DNA of 64,000 nucleotides, taken from positions 62,026,470-62,090,469 of the forward strand of contig CM075724.1 in NCBI GenBank assembly GCA_037974335.1, in the 5' to 3' direction. The position numbers and the translations under genes are program-made. The notes beneath the pieces were generated by a model that saw nothing but the letters and a program-made list of their open reading frames with translations, was not told the DNA's origin and searched no databases. Numbering within the stretch: position 1 is the first letter of the stretch; every line of letters starts with the position of its first letter. The stretch is from Prionace glauca (lineage: Eukaryota; Chordata; Chondrichthyes; Carcharhiniformes; Carcharhinidae). Below are positions 1 through 13,742 of the stretch, one piece after another.

Positions 1-229
1 TGATTACACTTGGTGAGATACTGCAGTAGTTTGCTATTTCATTTTGTGCTGTGGCTGACCAGAAATATTCCTGGTCTTTACTACCTTCCATCATTTGGTT
101 GACTGATTTGATCATGTTATGAATGCACCTCCATGCTCATCAGACCCTGAAGTGGGACTTGAATCTGCATCTCCTAGCCCAGAGGTAGGGATGCCCCTAC
201 TGTGTCACAAAGATCGTTGTAGTCTAGGA
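1..229. other. NUDT21 intron, left edge of window
   Basis: Intronic sequence upstream of the first visible NUDT21 exon. At about 120-215 it holds a degraded piece resembling the reverse complement of a tRNA-derived SINE head (a gggacttgaatc B-box-like segment). No exon is visible. Confidence 0.4.
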
Positions 230-3200
230 TAAGAACATAAGAAATAGGAGCAGGAGTAGGCCATCTAGCCCTTGGAGCCTGCCCCGCCATTCAATAAGAT
301 CATGGCTGATCTGTCGTGGCTCAGTTCCACCTTCCCGCCCTCTCCCCATAACCCTTAATCCCTTCTCTTATCAAAATCCCATCAACCCGCTTCTTAAAAA
401 TATTTAGTGAGGCAGCCTCCACCACTTCAACGGGCAGAGAATTCCAGAGATTCACCACCCTTTGAGTGAAGAAGTTCCTCCTCAACTCTGTTCTAAACCG
501 CCTCCCCTTTATCTTGAGGCTGTGCCCCCTAGTCCTACTGTCTTTTTTGAGCGGGAAGAGTCTCTCCACCTCTATCCTATCCATCCCATTCATCATCTTA
601 TACGTCTCAGAGATCTCCCCTCATTCTTCTAAACTCTAACGAGTACAAGCCTAGTTTATTCAGCCTCTCCTCATAGCTCAATCCCCTCAACTCTGGTATC
701 AGCCTAGTAAACCTCCTCTGCACTCCCTCCAGGGCCAAAATATCCTTGCGCAGGTGCGGCGCCCAAAACTGCACACACTACTCCAGCTGCGGCCTCACCA
801 ATGCCCTATACAGCTGCAGCAAGACCTCCCTACTTTTATATTCAATTCCCCTCGCTATGAAGGCCAGCATCCCATTCGCCTTCCTGACCACCTGCTGCAC
901 CTGCAAGCAGGGTTTTTGCGACTCATGCACAAGGACCCCGAGGTCCCTCTGCATCGTCGCCTGCTGCAGCTTTTCGCCGCGTAAGTAGTAGTTCTTCCTA
1001 CCATTCCTCCTACCAAAGTGGACCACCTCACACTTGCCAACATTAAATTCCATTTGCCATTTCCTGGCCCATTCGCCCAGCCTATCTAGATCCTTCTGCA
1101 GACTCTCCACACCCTCTGCACAATTTGCCTTTCCCCCAATCTTGGTGTCATCAGCAAATTTCGACACCCTGCACTTGGTTCCCTCCTCCAGATCATCTAT
1201 ATAAATGGTAAATAGCTGAGGCCCCAGCACCGACCCCTGGGGCACCCCACTAGTCACCAACTGCCAATCCGAATAGCACCCATTGACCCCCACTCTCTGC
1301 CTCCTATTTGACAGCCAATCCTCTATCCACGCTAACACCCTACCCCCAACTCCATGTCCCCTGACCTTCTGCAATAACCTCTTGAGGTACCTTGTCAAAC
1401 GCCTTCTGAAAATCCAGAAAGACCACATCCACCGGCTCTCCTCTATCCACTGCCCTAGACACATCCTCATAGAACTCCAGTAAATTTGTCAGACACGACT
1501 TCCCTTTAATGAAACCGTGTTGCGTCCGCCCTATCAAGCAATTCCCCTCAAGATGCCTCGCTATTTCCTCCTTAATGGGCGGCACAGTAGCACAGTGGCT
1601 AGCACTGCTGCTTCACAGCTCCAGGGTCCTGGGTTTCTATTCCCGGCTCAGGTCACTGCCTGTGTGGAGTTTGCACATTCTCCTCGTGTCTGCGTGGGTT
1701 TTCTCCGGGTGCTCCGGTTTCCTCCCACAGTCCAAAAGATGTGCGGGTTAGGTTCATTGGCTATGCTAAAATTGTCCCTTAGTATCCTGGGATGTGTAGG
1801 TTAGAGGGATTAGCAGGGATATGGGGATAGGGTCTGAGTGGGATTGTGTTCGGTGCAGACTCGATGGGCCGAAGGGCCTGTTTCTGCACTGTAGGGTTCT
1901 ATATAAAAAAAAATTAATGACGGATTCTAACATTTTACCTACCACAGACGTTAAACTAACCGGCCTATAATTCCCCGACTTTTGCCTGGCACCCTTCTTA
2001 AACAACGGCGTAACATTAGCCGTTTTCCAATCTTCCGGCACTTCCCCGGAATCCAGCGACGTCTGGAAAATAACCACCAAGGCATCCACTATCACCTCCG
2101 CCATTTCTTTCAGAACCCTCGGATGCATTCCATCCGGTCCTGGGGACTTGTCCACAATCAGCCCCTCCAGTCTGTCGAGCACCACCTCTCTAGTAACAGT
2201 AATGTCATTAAGACCCTCCATTCCTACCACCTTTCCATCGCTAACACCTGGCAAATTATTCACGTCCTCCTCCGTGAAGACAGAAACAAAGAAGTTATTC
2301 AAGACCTTAGCCATATCCCCATGCCCTACCACTAGCTCCCCTTTCTCATCCTCTAAAGGACCAACGTTCACCCCAGCCAGCCTCTTCCTTTTTATATATT
2401 TATAAAAACTCTTGCTATCCTTTTTTATATTAAGTGCTAGCCCAGCCTCATAGCTTCTCCTACCCTCCTTATCAACTTCTTTGTCAATCTTTGTTGACAT
2501 TTAAACCTTTCCCAATCCTCTTCTCGCCCACTGCTCTTAGCTACTCTAAACTTCTCCGCTTTTAATTTAACACTTTCCTTCACCTCCTTTGTTATCCACG
2601 GCTTATTACCTCTCCTCCTACTGTCCTTTTTAACCATCGGAATAAATTTCTGCTGAGCACCAAGAAAGATCTCCTTAAAGATCCTCCACTGCTCCTCAGC
2701 AGACCTACCTTCCAACACACTCTTCTCATCCTACCATACTCCCCTCTATTCAAACAATGGAGGCGTGTCCAGGAACCCACTTTCTCCTCCTCCATCTGCA
2801 CCAGAAACTCCACCATACAATGATCACTCTCTCCAAGAGGATCCTTCACCGCAAGGTCCCTAATTCTACCCGCCTCATTACATAGCACCAGATCCAAGAA
2901 AGCTTGCTCCCTCGTCAGCTCCAACACACACTGCAAGGAAATTATCCCGGCAGCATTCCAAGAACTCCTCCTCGAGCCCACCTCGTCCAACATGGGTCGA
3001 CCAATCAATATGCAGATTGAAATCCCCCATAACTACTGCCGTCCCATTCCTGCACGCCGCACTTATTTGCGTGTTAACAGCCCGCCCCACCTCCAGATCA
3101 TTATTCGGGGGCCTATAGACGACACCCACTAGAGTCTTCCTCCCTTTGCTGTTCCTAATCTCCACCCACAACGATTCCACTTTCTGCTCTTTGGCTCCGA

Positions 3201-3650
3201 TATCATCCCTTGCTACCACCTTGATACTATCCTTAATCAGCAGAGCTACGCCACCTCCTCTTTCCTCCTGCCTATCCTTCCTAAACACTTGATAGCCCTG
3301 TACATTCATCTCCCAGTCCCTGTCACCTTGCAGCCACGTGTCTGTAATGGCCACCAGATCGTATCCATTTGTGTCGATCCGCACCACCAGCTCATCCACT
3401 TTATTCCGAATGCTTCGTGCATTCAGATAAAGCGCTTTCATCCCAGCCTTCACCTGGACCCTATTTGCCGTAACGCCACCAATTGGGACATCCTTGGCTT
3501 CTTCCCTTACCTTTACCCTATCCTTAACTTTAGATCTCATAGCGTCACAAGCCCTGTCTACAGTCCTCTTTACTCGATTCGCCAGCACTCTGGTCCCAGC
3601 ATAATTCAGACCAACCCCATCCCGCCCGAACAAGTCCCACCTACCCCAAT
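230..3650 (-). mobile_element. CR1-clade LINE (subfamily A), 5'-truncated, with a SINE inside
   Basis: Non-LTR retrotransposon copy on the minus strand. Its 3' end lies at the low coordinates and shows the TTCTTATG-type short tandem repeat (reverse complement of aagaacataagaa), as in CR1 elements. Reading from 3650 downward one finds the end of ORF1 (GLNYAGTRVLANRV-like segment), then the apurinic endonuclease domain of ORF2 (LNARSIRNK near 3420, GDFNLHIDW near 3020), then reverse transcriptase with the catalytic FADDTK block near 1150. The frame is broken in several places, so this copy is dead. It is split by a V-SINE at 1578-1913. It lies in a NUDT21 intron, antisense to the gene. Confidence 0.93.
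1578..1913 (+). mobile_element. V-SINE/HE1-like SINE nested in a CR1
   Basis: tRNA-derived SINE. The head reads ggcggcacagtagcacagtg (box A region) followed by the box-B-like segment. The central conserved block (tctgcgtgggttttctccgg, then tttcctcccacagtcca) marks the V-SINE superfamily, which includes shark HE1. The tail reads gggttctat then A-rich. It interrupts the CR1 between 1577 and 1914 with a six-base target duplication TTAATG on both sides; the uninterrupted CR1 copy near 34860 shows the site with a single TTAATG. Confidence 0.93.
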
Positions 3651-4377
<727 letters not shown>

Positions 4378-4829
4378 TGAAGTATGTGCGAAAGGATCCA
4401 CTGGTTAAAGTCTGACTAGATTTAGTCTTTGGTACTGTCCTCAAATCACAAGATTAAATTGAACTTGATTAGTGCTTCATTGTTCACTTGTGTATTGCTT
4501 TGCATAGCTCTGGCTGTATTGCAGATAGCTTATGGAAAACTGCTCTAAAATCATCTGTTTCTGTGAGCAGTTATTTGCAACCTAATGTATGCTGTTTGTT
4601 TAAAATGGTCTTTCCACTTGTATTAACCATCTTGTGAATAAGAGGCAGAGAATGGAAGTACAAAAGAATCTTCAACAGTTTGTTTTTTGTTCAGAGGCTA
4701 AATCAATATTGAATGTGGGGTTTGTACAACTATTAACATTTTCTGGGAAAGAGGTGAAGGTGAACAAATCAAATAAATGTAGCATCTTTCTGGCTTAGGT
4801 GTGATGTTCCAATGTAACTCACCTGTTGA

Positions 4830-4967
<138 letters not shown>

Positions 4968-5459
4968 TGAGTGCAGATTTTGGAGATGACTTGCTCATAT
5001 AAAATGAATAGTGATGCATTGTCGCGGTAAAATGTGAAGCTTTGGGAATATAGGCTTGTTAGCTTCTGGTATCGTGAAGATATTAAGCAATTAGAGCTCA
5101 AGTTCATGTTTTTCTACTTGGCCTTGCTGGAGCTCTGCAGCTAGACTTGAGTTTAACTGTGTAGTACACAATCATAAATGCAATGGATCTGAACTTGTTT
5201 AGCTGCAGCTACTGAATTGATTAGACTCTTAGTCTCTTATACTGCACTGAGATCCTCAAGCCTTCTTTTTGAAAAGAACTTCTGATGTTTGTCATCTGTT
5301 CTTCCAGTTAACTGCATAAGTCTTTCTCAGTTCAGATAATTGGATCTAGTTGAAGCAAGGAGTAAATCTGACTAATTCCCCTTTTAATAATAATTGTTCT
5401 AAAATATTCTAAATTACTTGCATTTTTAATGGTGTTTACTTCTACTTAATCATCTGATT

Positions 5460-5668
5460 CATAGAATTCCCTATAGTGCAGAAGAGGCCAATCAGTCCAT
5501 CATTTGCACCAACTCTGACAGTGTTTCTTACCCAGGCCCCCTCCCCACCCTATCACTGTAACCCTAACATTTTCCATGTTGATTCATCTAACCTGTGCAT
5601 CTTGAGACACTAAGGGGCAATTTAGCATAGCCAATCCATCTAACCTGCATATCTTTGACTCCTTAGTA
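5460..5668 (-). mobile_element. Degraded V-SINE fragment
   Basis: Reverse complement of a V-SINE 3' half: tagaattccctatagtgcag at the low end corresponds to the usual tgcactgtagggattcta tail, and the segment near 5610-5660 (gggcaatttagcatagccaa) matches the block after the V core. Strongly diverged; it lies in a NUDT21 intron. Confidence 0.75.
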
Positions 5669-6497
5669 TTGATTTTTTAAAGGCTATATTGCATTTATTC
5701 TATCCCTTGTCATGGGTGGTTGCCTTCATGCACTTCTCTCCTTGGCATTTCCCTCCTGGCTGATGTTTGAGTCTACACGTGGGTTCCTTCACAGTTCAGT
5801 GGTGTGTGTTTAATGCAAATTAAGATCTGTCTTGACTCCAGTCACTATACACTCAGTGATAGTTTCTCTTCATTCACATTTCAGCATGTGACTGACACAT
5901 TGTCATGAAAATAGATTCATTATTCCCTCTTTTCTCTTTACTACACAGCCAAATTTTTGTAAGCAATTTGGAGTGAAATCTTTCAGATAATTACCTATCT
6001 CTTGCTACCCTTGTGGCACTTGGTAAAGGCCAGGCATTAAAATCCAGTTTTGCCTTGTTCTGTTAGGGTTGACTGACTAAATAGATATACTTCAGCTGTT
6101 TTCTTAGTCTCCTCTTTTGGTGACTTGATCTATTTTCTGCACAGCTAAGATTTTTTAAAGCATTCAGCTGAATCATGAATGTTTCTGCAATGCCATTCAC
6201 CCATGTGATAGCAGCATGTTCATAGAACTTGTTCTGTGGCTATTATTTTAAGTCTTGGTGTTAAGTTAATATGGCATCATATGTTGAGCAGAAGCATTTT
6301 TGAGAGCAATTGTTACAACTATTCCTGCTATTTACATACTTAAAATGGTAAATTTTAGTACAAACCAGGCTGAGGAGGCATGATTGGTAAAACCAATTGT
6401 GCTGATGAGGTTTTTGTCCACCATTGAAAGAGGGTATTAGTTCATTATCCATGTATCCCTTTCCATAATACATGTAGCAGCATATGCCTCAGTTTAA

Positions 6498-6650
<153 letters not shown>

Positions 6651-6869
6651 TGATGAAACTGTGTACAATGTGTCTGGGTATGCAATTGCTTTCATGTGAT
6701 CTGGTAGTTGCCTAAAGATGTTAAGATAAAAATATTGATTTGCAATTTCAAAATAAGCTCATGAATGTAGTAGCATTCACTTCCTGCAAGCATTTCAAAG
6801 CAAATTAATAATTTGGCTGTTGTGCTGATTGCTTTTTAATTTTTGAACAACAAGGTTCTGTGAACATTT

Positions 6870-9770
6870 GAATAAGAGGCAGGGGTAAGCCATTTGGCCC
6901 TTGAGGCTGCTCTGCCATTTAGATCATGCCTCATTTGATGGTAATCTTAAATCTAGGATTCTGCTTCTCCAATGCTGTCAAGAAGACAGTTCCAAAGATT
7001 CTGTGCTGAAAAACACTTTGCTTCACCTTAATTTTAAACCGGTGTGGTGATTGTCCCTTAAAAGAAATGTAATAGGTAACCTTTTTTAAAACAGTGATCC
7101 CTAATTCTGGATTGTCTCAATGGAAACATCCTTTTCCCCTTGTCAAGATCTCTCAATCTTCTATTTCCATCAAGTGGCCTCTAATTATAATTGCAGTAGA
7201 TACAAACCTGTCCTAAAAGCAACCCACCCATTAGAGGCATTAGTCTGGTAAACATGATCTGAATTGCTTCCAATGCATTTATACATTTCCTTAACTAATA
7301 CTGTACACAGTGCTCCAAATGTAGTGTCACTAGTGCTTGGTTCAACTGAAGAAAAGCCCCCCTACTTTTGTAACTGACTGTCCTTGCAATAAATACTTTA
7401 GCTTTCCTAGTTACTTGCTGACTTGCATACTAGCCTTTTATGATTGATGCAGTACGTCACCCAGCTTCTTCTACAATCTTGCCATTTTACATGATTCTTC
7501 CTGCCAACATGGACAATTTCACATTTTCCCACATTATACTGCATTTGCCACTCAACCTACCTGTGTATTTTTGTAGACGCCATGTGTCCTCTTGACAGCT
7601 TGCTTTCCTGTCTATCTTTTCTCACTCAAGTCCTTTGTATAAATAGTTGACACCTCTGCATTGATCCCTGTGACACAGCATTTTTTGCATTTTGCCAGCC
7701 AATGCCTTTTTCTGTTAATCAGTAATCATCTATGCTAATATGTTACTTCCTTAAACATTAATGTGAAAAATAAAAATTAACCTTTGATATGGCACTCTTA
7801 AATGCCTAATTACAGTACATCCATTGGCTCCCCTTTATCCACAACACAGGTTACTTCCTTGGAGCTCCATAAGTTGGTTAAACCTGATTTCCATTTCACA
7901 ATCAATTTAACTCTGCCTGATTTACCTCAAATGTATCAAAGTGCCCTGCTTTTCTGTCGTTAATAATAGCTTCAAATATTTTCTCCACAACAGATGTTGG
8001 GTGAACTGGCATGCAATTTCCTGCTTTGTGCCCCTTCCTCTTTTTGAACAATGAAGTTGCATTTGTTGCCTTTCATTCTAATGGAACCTGTTGTGACTCT
8101 AAGGAGTTTTGAAAAATTAAAAACAATCCATTAATTATCTCACTTGATGCCTCTTAAGATCCTAGGATGAAATCCATCAGAACCTTGGCTGTTTTCAGCT
8201 GAGAACACCCAACAATTTACTCAATACTACTTTTGTGGTACCTGTAATTTTCCTGAGTTTCCCCCTTCCATTTCCTGAGTTTCTTGTATATTCTTTATAC
8301 CCTCCAATGAAGAATGATGCAAAATATGTCTTCAATCCATCTGCCATCTTGTTTTCCTTATCAATTTGATACTATTTTTAATCTTTCTAATTAACCATGG
8401 ATGGGTGGGTCTGTCCATTGGAATTTCTTGTAGGAATGTACCTATTCTGGAACATTCCCTTAAATGTTTGCCACTGGATTTTCAGTGACTGATCCTTAAT
8501 TGAATTTACCAATTCACTTTAGTTAACTGAGCTTTCATGGCATTGTAATTGTCCTTATTTAAGTATTCAACCAACTCCTCTCAAACTGAATATCATGGTT
8601 ACTGCTACCAAGAGTCACTTTAACTATGGGATCATTAATTACTCCCATCTCTAATAGTCTATAACAATATTATGTCTAATAGAGCTTATTCTCTGGTTCC
8701 AGAACATACTGTTCTGAGAAACTAACTGAAAAATATTCAGTGAACTCAGCTAGGCTACTTCTTCAATTTGTATATTTTTAAGTCTCCCATGCTTGTTGCC
8801 ATACCTTTCTTAAAAATTACCATTATTTCTTTTATGCTCCATGTTACTGTTGAGCCTTGTACACTTCCACAAGTGGTTTCTTGCCTTTGTTTCTCATCTT
8901 GACCCAAATGGTTTCCACATTCTGGTTTCCTGAACTTGGGTCCTCCCTCTAACATTTAATCAACAGAGCCACCTTTCCATTTTTTTGTTAGCTTCCTGTG
9001 TTTTCTAAATACCCTGAACTTTCAACATTCAGATCCCCAGCCATGTCTGTTTATAGTGTCAAATTGTACTTAGTTATTTCTGTGTGCATTCAGAATGCTA
9101 CATTCCAATGTGGAGCTTTTTGTTTTATCCTTTGGTTCTTTTTATAACCTAAAATCTGTCAGATTGTACTCTGCCCTTTCCTGTCTCCAATCTGTTTTGT
9201 TTATTTCCCATAAGTGTTTTGTTTTGCTCTGTTTCTTACACTTAGCACACCTTCCCAAATTTAATCCCTTGCCCCCAATATTTAGGTTAAAATCCTCAAC
9301 TTAATTACATGGCTTACAAGAACACCAACCACAGCATATTTCAGATGTAGGCCATCCCAACAATACAAATCTCTTTCCCCAGTGCTTGTACCAATACCCC
9401 TAGAACTGGAACCCACTTCTCCAGACCTGTCTTTGAACCACTAATCAGATTCATCCTATGGCAATTAGCAAACAGCTGAGGTAATTATCCAGAGATTACA
9501 AACATTGAGGTTCTGCTTCTTAATTTGGTACTTAAATTCTCATGTATCCATGAAGAATGTCATTCTTGATCCTGCCTATATTGGTACTTGTTGACCATGA
9601 CAGCTGGGTTCTCCCCATCTCACTGCAAGTTCCTCACCAGTCCTGACCCCTGGTACAAGGCAGGCAAAATGGCCATCTGGGTTCATACACTTCTCTGCAG
9701 AGAATGTTATCAATCCCTCTGACTACTATCCCCTACACTGCTATTCCCTTTTGTTTTTGTCCCCACAGTA
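6870..9770 (-). mobile_element. Old CR1-clade LINE relic
   Basis: A long, heavily decayed CR1 copy. The low end reads aataagaggcaggggtaagc with catttggccc just after, the diverged 3' terminus of the family. Further along, the reverse complement keeps recognisable pieces of the reverse transcriptase C terminus (near 7260-7560) and of the region before it (7900-8400). The 5' limit is vague; ORF1-like wording fades out near 9700-9770. No long frame survives, so it is much older than subfamily A copies in this window. Confidence 0.75.
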
Positions 9771-10570
9771 CCATGATCAATTAACCCCTCCAGTTGGAAA
9801 ATGTAGGCATTATTTTTCAGCCTGTGCTTCTAAAGACATTTGGGATCTTGCAGGACATTTTGGGTGTGTATCTTGCAGATTCATTAAAGAGAAACATGGT
9901 CCCTTTTCCATAACTTCCACAAGTATGCTTGTAAGATGGACTGAAGAATACAAGACTACAATTAACAGAATACAACTAAAGAACAAAATGGTACAAAGAT
10001 CATAAGAGGAAAGAACATTAAGATGAAAAACAGTAAAATTGAAGGCTCAGATGAAGTGTCACCCAGCAAATAAAGTTTAGAAGATATGGAATAGACAGAT
10101 TAACTATCTTTTAATAAAATTTGACATGGGGAAATCCCAGAAGACTTCAATAAATCAATACATTGTGTTCCCTTAAAGGTGTTGTGTTGTGGTGTAATCT
10201 TTGTAGGTGGAGAGTTTAAGCGCACAATAAGTGTTTAGGTAAATGGTGCAGTTATGCATATTTATTATGAAGACTGTTCCACATGTGTGAGCTGCTTTGA
10301 AATACTGAAGAAATGCAGCAAAAAAGAACCTAGATGTTTGGGCACTATCTTTTATATTGCTTATCTTCTCTGTATATTTGACTGGAAAGCTGCTAAGCTA
10401 TTTCAGTGCATTCAAATCAAAATGGACATGTCCTTTAATCCATCTTCAGCATGTCAATGCCTTATCAGGATTGGGTTCATACCAGTCCTTGTTCATATTC
10501 CAATTCAAGATCAAACCCCACAAAGTTCAAAGCTAAGTAGTCAAACACATTTTCTCCTAGTTCTCTCTCC
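9771..10570. other. Intron stretch, weak CR1 trace
   Basis: No gene seen. A short piece at about 10020-10185 (ggggaaatcccagaagactt and surroundings) resembles the plus-strand CR1 segment before the reverse transcriptase, but it is too decayed to be sure. The rest is AT-rich and not recognised. Confidence 0.4.
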
Positions 10571-12290
10571 AAGTGTCAAACATCATATCCGTTTATGTCC
10601 CTGGGCATTCAGTCACATTCACGAGATTGTCTATCTCATTCTTGTATGTTGTCTCACCATTGTTTGAGATCATACCCAGTATTGTGGTTGTCAGCAAACA
10701 TGAAAATCGAATGAGGAGGGAATTTGGCCAAAGGGTCATATCGGTAGGGGCACCAATGAGGAGGTGGTACATGAAACGTAGCACAGTACAGGCTCTTCTG
10801 CCCTCGATTTTGTTGTGTCGAGCTCTGTCGGAAACCAAGATCAAGCTATCCCACTCCCTATCATTCTGGTGTGCTCCAGTTATTCAACAACTACTTAAGT
10901 CCCTAAAGTGTCTGACTCTACTATCACACCATTCCACACCCCAACCACTGACTAAAGAACCTACCTTGAACACCCCTCTTATCTCCCACCATAAACCTTA
11001 TAGTTACGTCCCCTAGTAATATCTACATCCACCTGAGGAAATAGTCTCTGAACATCCACTCTCTATCTATCCCCCTCACCTTATAAACCTCTTAAGTCAC
11101 CTCTCATCCTGCTCTGCTCTAAAGAGAAAAACCCCAGCACTCTCAATCTTTCCTCATAAGACTTGCTCTCCAGATCAGGCAGCATCCTGGTAAATCGCTG
11201 CACTCTCTCCAATGCTTCCACATCCTCCTTGTAATGAGGTGACCAGAATTGCACACAATATTCCAAATGTGGTCTCACCAAGGTCTTCTATAGCTGCAGC
11301 ATAACCCTACGGTTCTTAAACTCATACCCTCATTAATAAACACAAACACACTTCCTCACGGTGCTGTCCACTTGAGTGGCAACCTTCAGAGATCTGTGGA
11401 TATGAACCCCAAGATCTCTCTGATTCCTCCACATTCTTCAGAACCCTGCTGTTGACCCTGTAATCTGCATTCAAGTTTGTTCTACTAAAATGAATCACTT
11501 CGCACTTCTCAGGGTTAAACTCCATCTACCACTTTTCGGCCCTGTTCTGCATCCTATCAATGTCTCTTGGCAGCCTGCAAGAGCCCTCCACCTCATCCAG
11601 TACTCCACTAATCTTGGTATCATCAGCGAATTTACTGACCCATCCTTCAGCCCCCTCTTCAAGTCATTAATAAAAGTCACAAATAGTAGAGAACCCAGCA
11701 CTGATCTGTGGTACACTGCTGGTAACTGGCCTCCAGTCTGAAACTTCCATTTGCCATCAACGTGTCTTCTATGAGATAGCCAGTTACTTAACCAATTGGC
11801 CAAATTTCCTTCTATCCCGCACCGCCTTACTTTCTTCATGAGCCTACCAAAGGGAACCTTACTAAACGCCTTACTAAGATCCATGTATACGACATCAACT
11901 GCTCTACCTTCATCTACACACTTAGTTAGCACCTCAAAGAACTTGGTGTTGCCTATTGTTACTAATTGTGGTCTCTGAGTTAGGAAGTTCAGGCTCCAAT
12001 TGCAGAGAGAGCTGCCCAGGCCAGAGTTTGGAGATGAGTTTCATGGGAATAATGGTGTTGAAGGCTGAGCTATAGCTAATAAATAGGAGTCTGGCATAGG
12101 TATCATTGTTGTTTAGGTGTTCCAGGATTGAGTGCAGCGCCAGGGAGATGGTATCTGCTGTGAACCTGTTGTGGCAGTAGGCAAACTATTAGTGGACCCA
12201 GGAAGCTGGAATTGACTTATGCCATGACTAGCCTTTCAAAGAACTTCACACTGGATGCATAGGGCCAAAAGCAAGATTAAGGCCAGAAAT
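10570..12290 (-). mobile_element. L2-like LINE relic split by a CR1 insertion
   Basis: Two minus-strand pieces belong together. The piece at about 11970-12290 resembles the reverse transcriptase segment ending in a [13 protein letters not shown]-like stretch; the piece at about 10570-10772 carries the following motif region (ILGMISNNGETTYKNEIDNL), typical of the L2/Rex-like non-LTR reverse transcriptases of fish. The two are separated by a CR1 relic at 10773-11970. The exact clade is uncertain. Confidence 0.55.
10773..11970 (-). mobile_element. CR1-clade LINE relic (subfamily B type)
   Basis: Minus-strand CR1. The 3' terminus near 10775 is a decayed form of the acataga/acagtacagg ending. The reverse complement encodes broken pieces of the reverse transcriptase C terminus ([20 protein letters not shown] at about 11220-11280) and the segment KAFSKVPFGRLMKKV near 11850. 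Several breaks; intermediate age. It sits inside an L2-like LINE. Confidence 0.85.
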
Positions 12291-12390
12291 TTCAGCACTT
12301 GTGATTTTTTTTTTTGGTAGAAGATAGAGGAAGAAGAAATGTTAGCTTTCTGAGATGCAAAAAGGTGTATTCATATGTTTTTAATTACAG

Positions 12391-12514
12391 AAAGATGCTG
12401 TTAAGGTGAAATGTGAAGAATTGATGAGCATGCTAGAGTCTCTTGACCTTAGCCTCAAAAATCTTGGTGATAAATCTTTCATGGGAACAAGCTGTAGCCA
12501 TATTTCTTGGAGTT
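12391..12514 (+). other. Exon-like segment of unknown origin
   Basis: After a good acceptor (ttttaattacag ending at 12390) comes an open stretch reading KDAVKVKCEELMSMLESLDL and then SLKNLGDKSFMGTS, an amphipathic, coiled-coil-like composition. A CR1 copy begins directly after it, so any natural end is lost. I do not recognise the protein. It may be a relic of an older LINE ORF1, a pseudogene piece or a cryptic exon. NUDT21 itself has no such exon in the part of the protein I recall. Confidence 0.3.
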
Positions 12515-13742
12515 CTATGAGGATGTGTCTAGGGCGGTGGATAGAGGAGAGCCGGTCTTTCTGGATTTTCAGAAGGCGTTTGACAAGGTACCTCAAGAGG
12601 GTATTGCAGAAGGTAAGGGGGCATGGAGTTGGGGGTAGGGTGTTAGCGTGGATAGAGGATTGGTTGTCAAATAGGAGGCAGAGAGTGGGGGTTAATGGGT
12701 GCTATTCGGATTGGCGGTTGGTGACTAGTGGAGTGCCCCTGGGTCAGTGCTGGGGCCTCAGCTATTTACCATTTATATAGATGATCTAGAGGAGGGAATT
12801 GAGTGTATGGTGTCAAAATTTGCTGATGACACCAAGATTGGTGGAACGGCAAATTGCGCGGAGGGTATGGGGAGTCTACAGAAGGATCTAGATAGGCTGG
12901 GCGAATGGGCCAGGAACTGGCAAATGGAATTTAATGTTGGCAAGTGCGAGGTGGTCCACTTTGGTAGGAATAATGGTAGGAAGGACTATTACTTACCTGG
13001 CGAAAAACTGCAGCAGGCGACGGTGCAGAGGGACCTCTGGGTCCTTGTGCATGAGTCGCAAAAACCCAGCCTGCAGGTGGTCAGGAAGGCGAATGGGATG
13101 CTGGCCTTCATAGCGAGGGGGATTGAATATAAAAGTAGGGAGGTCTTGCTGCGGCTGTATAGGGCATTGGTGAGGCTGCAACTGGAGTACTGTGTGCAGT
13201 TTTAGTCGCTGCCCTTACACAAGGATATTTTGGCCTTGGAGGGAGTGCAGAGGAAGTTTACTAGGCTGATGCTGGAGTTGAGGGGGTTGAGCTATGAGGA
13301 GAGGCTGAATAAACTAGGCTTGTACTCGTTAGAGTTTAGAAGAATGAGGGGAGATCTCATTGAGACATATAAGATGATGAATGGGATGGATAGGATAGAG
13401 GTGGAGAGACTCTTCCCGCTCAGAGGACAGTAGGACTAGGGGGTACAGCCTCTAGATAAAGGGGGGGCAGTTTAGAATGGAGTTGAGGAGGAACTTCTTC
13501 ACTCAAAGGGTGGTGAATCTCTGGAATTCTCTACCCGTTGAGGTGGTGGAGGCTGCCTCACTAAATACTTTTAAGATGCGGGTTGATGGGTTTTTGATAA
13601 GTGAGGGGATTAAGGGTTATGGGGAGAGGGTGGGAATGTGTAACTGAGCCATGACAGATCAGCCATGATCTTATTGAATGGCGGGGCAGGCTCAAAGGGC
13701 TAAATGGCCTACTCCTGCTCCTATTTCTTATGTTCTTATAAC
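12515..13742 (+). mobile_element. CR1-clade LINE (subfamily A), 5'-truncated
   Basis: Plus-strand copy that starts inside the reverse transcriptase (FYEDVSRAVD region) and runs to the 3' terminus ttcttatgttcttata near 13740. The FADDTKIGG catalytic block is at about 12820-12850, and the C-terminal [20 protein letters not shown] segment at about 13230-13290. Frames at 12406-12780, 12747-13205 and 13230-13433 together show frame breaks. It is in sense orientation within the NUDT21 intron. Confidence 0.93.

Noticed and set aside
746-988. Cysteine-rich short proteins ([20 protein letters not shown] and its repeats at 16776 and 34029)
   Set aside because: They are antisense shadows of the CR1 RT C terminus, recurring at each subfamily A copy.
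778-1470. Long reverse transcriptase frames on both strands as possible host genes
   Set aside because: They all belong to CR1 copies: RT motifs (FADDTK, QGSVLGP), shared termini and several near-identical copies in the window.
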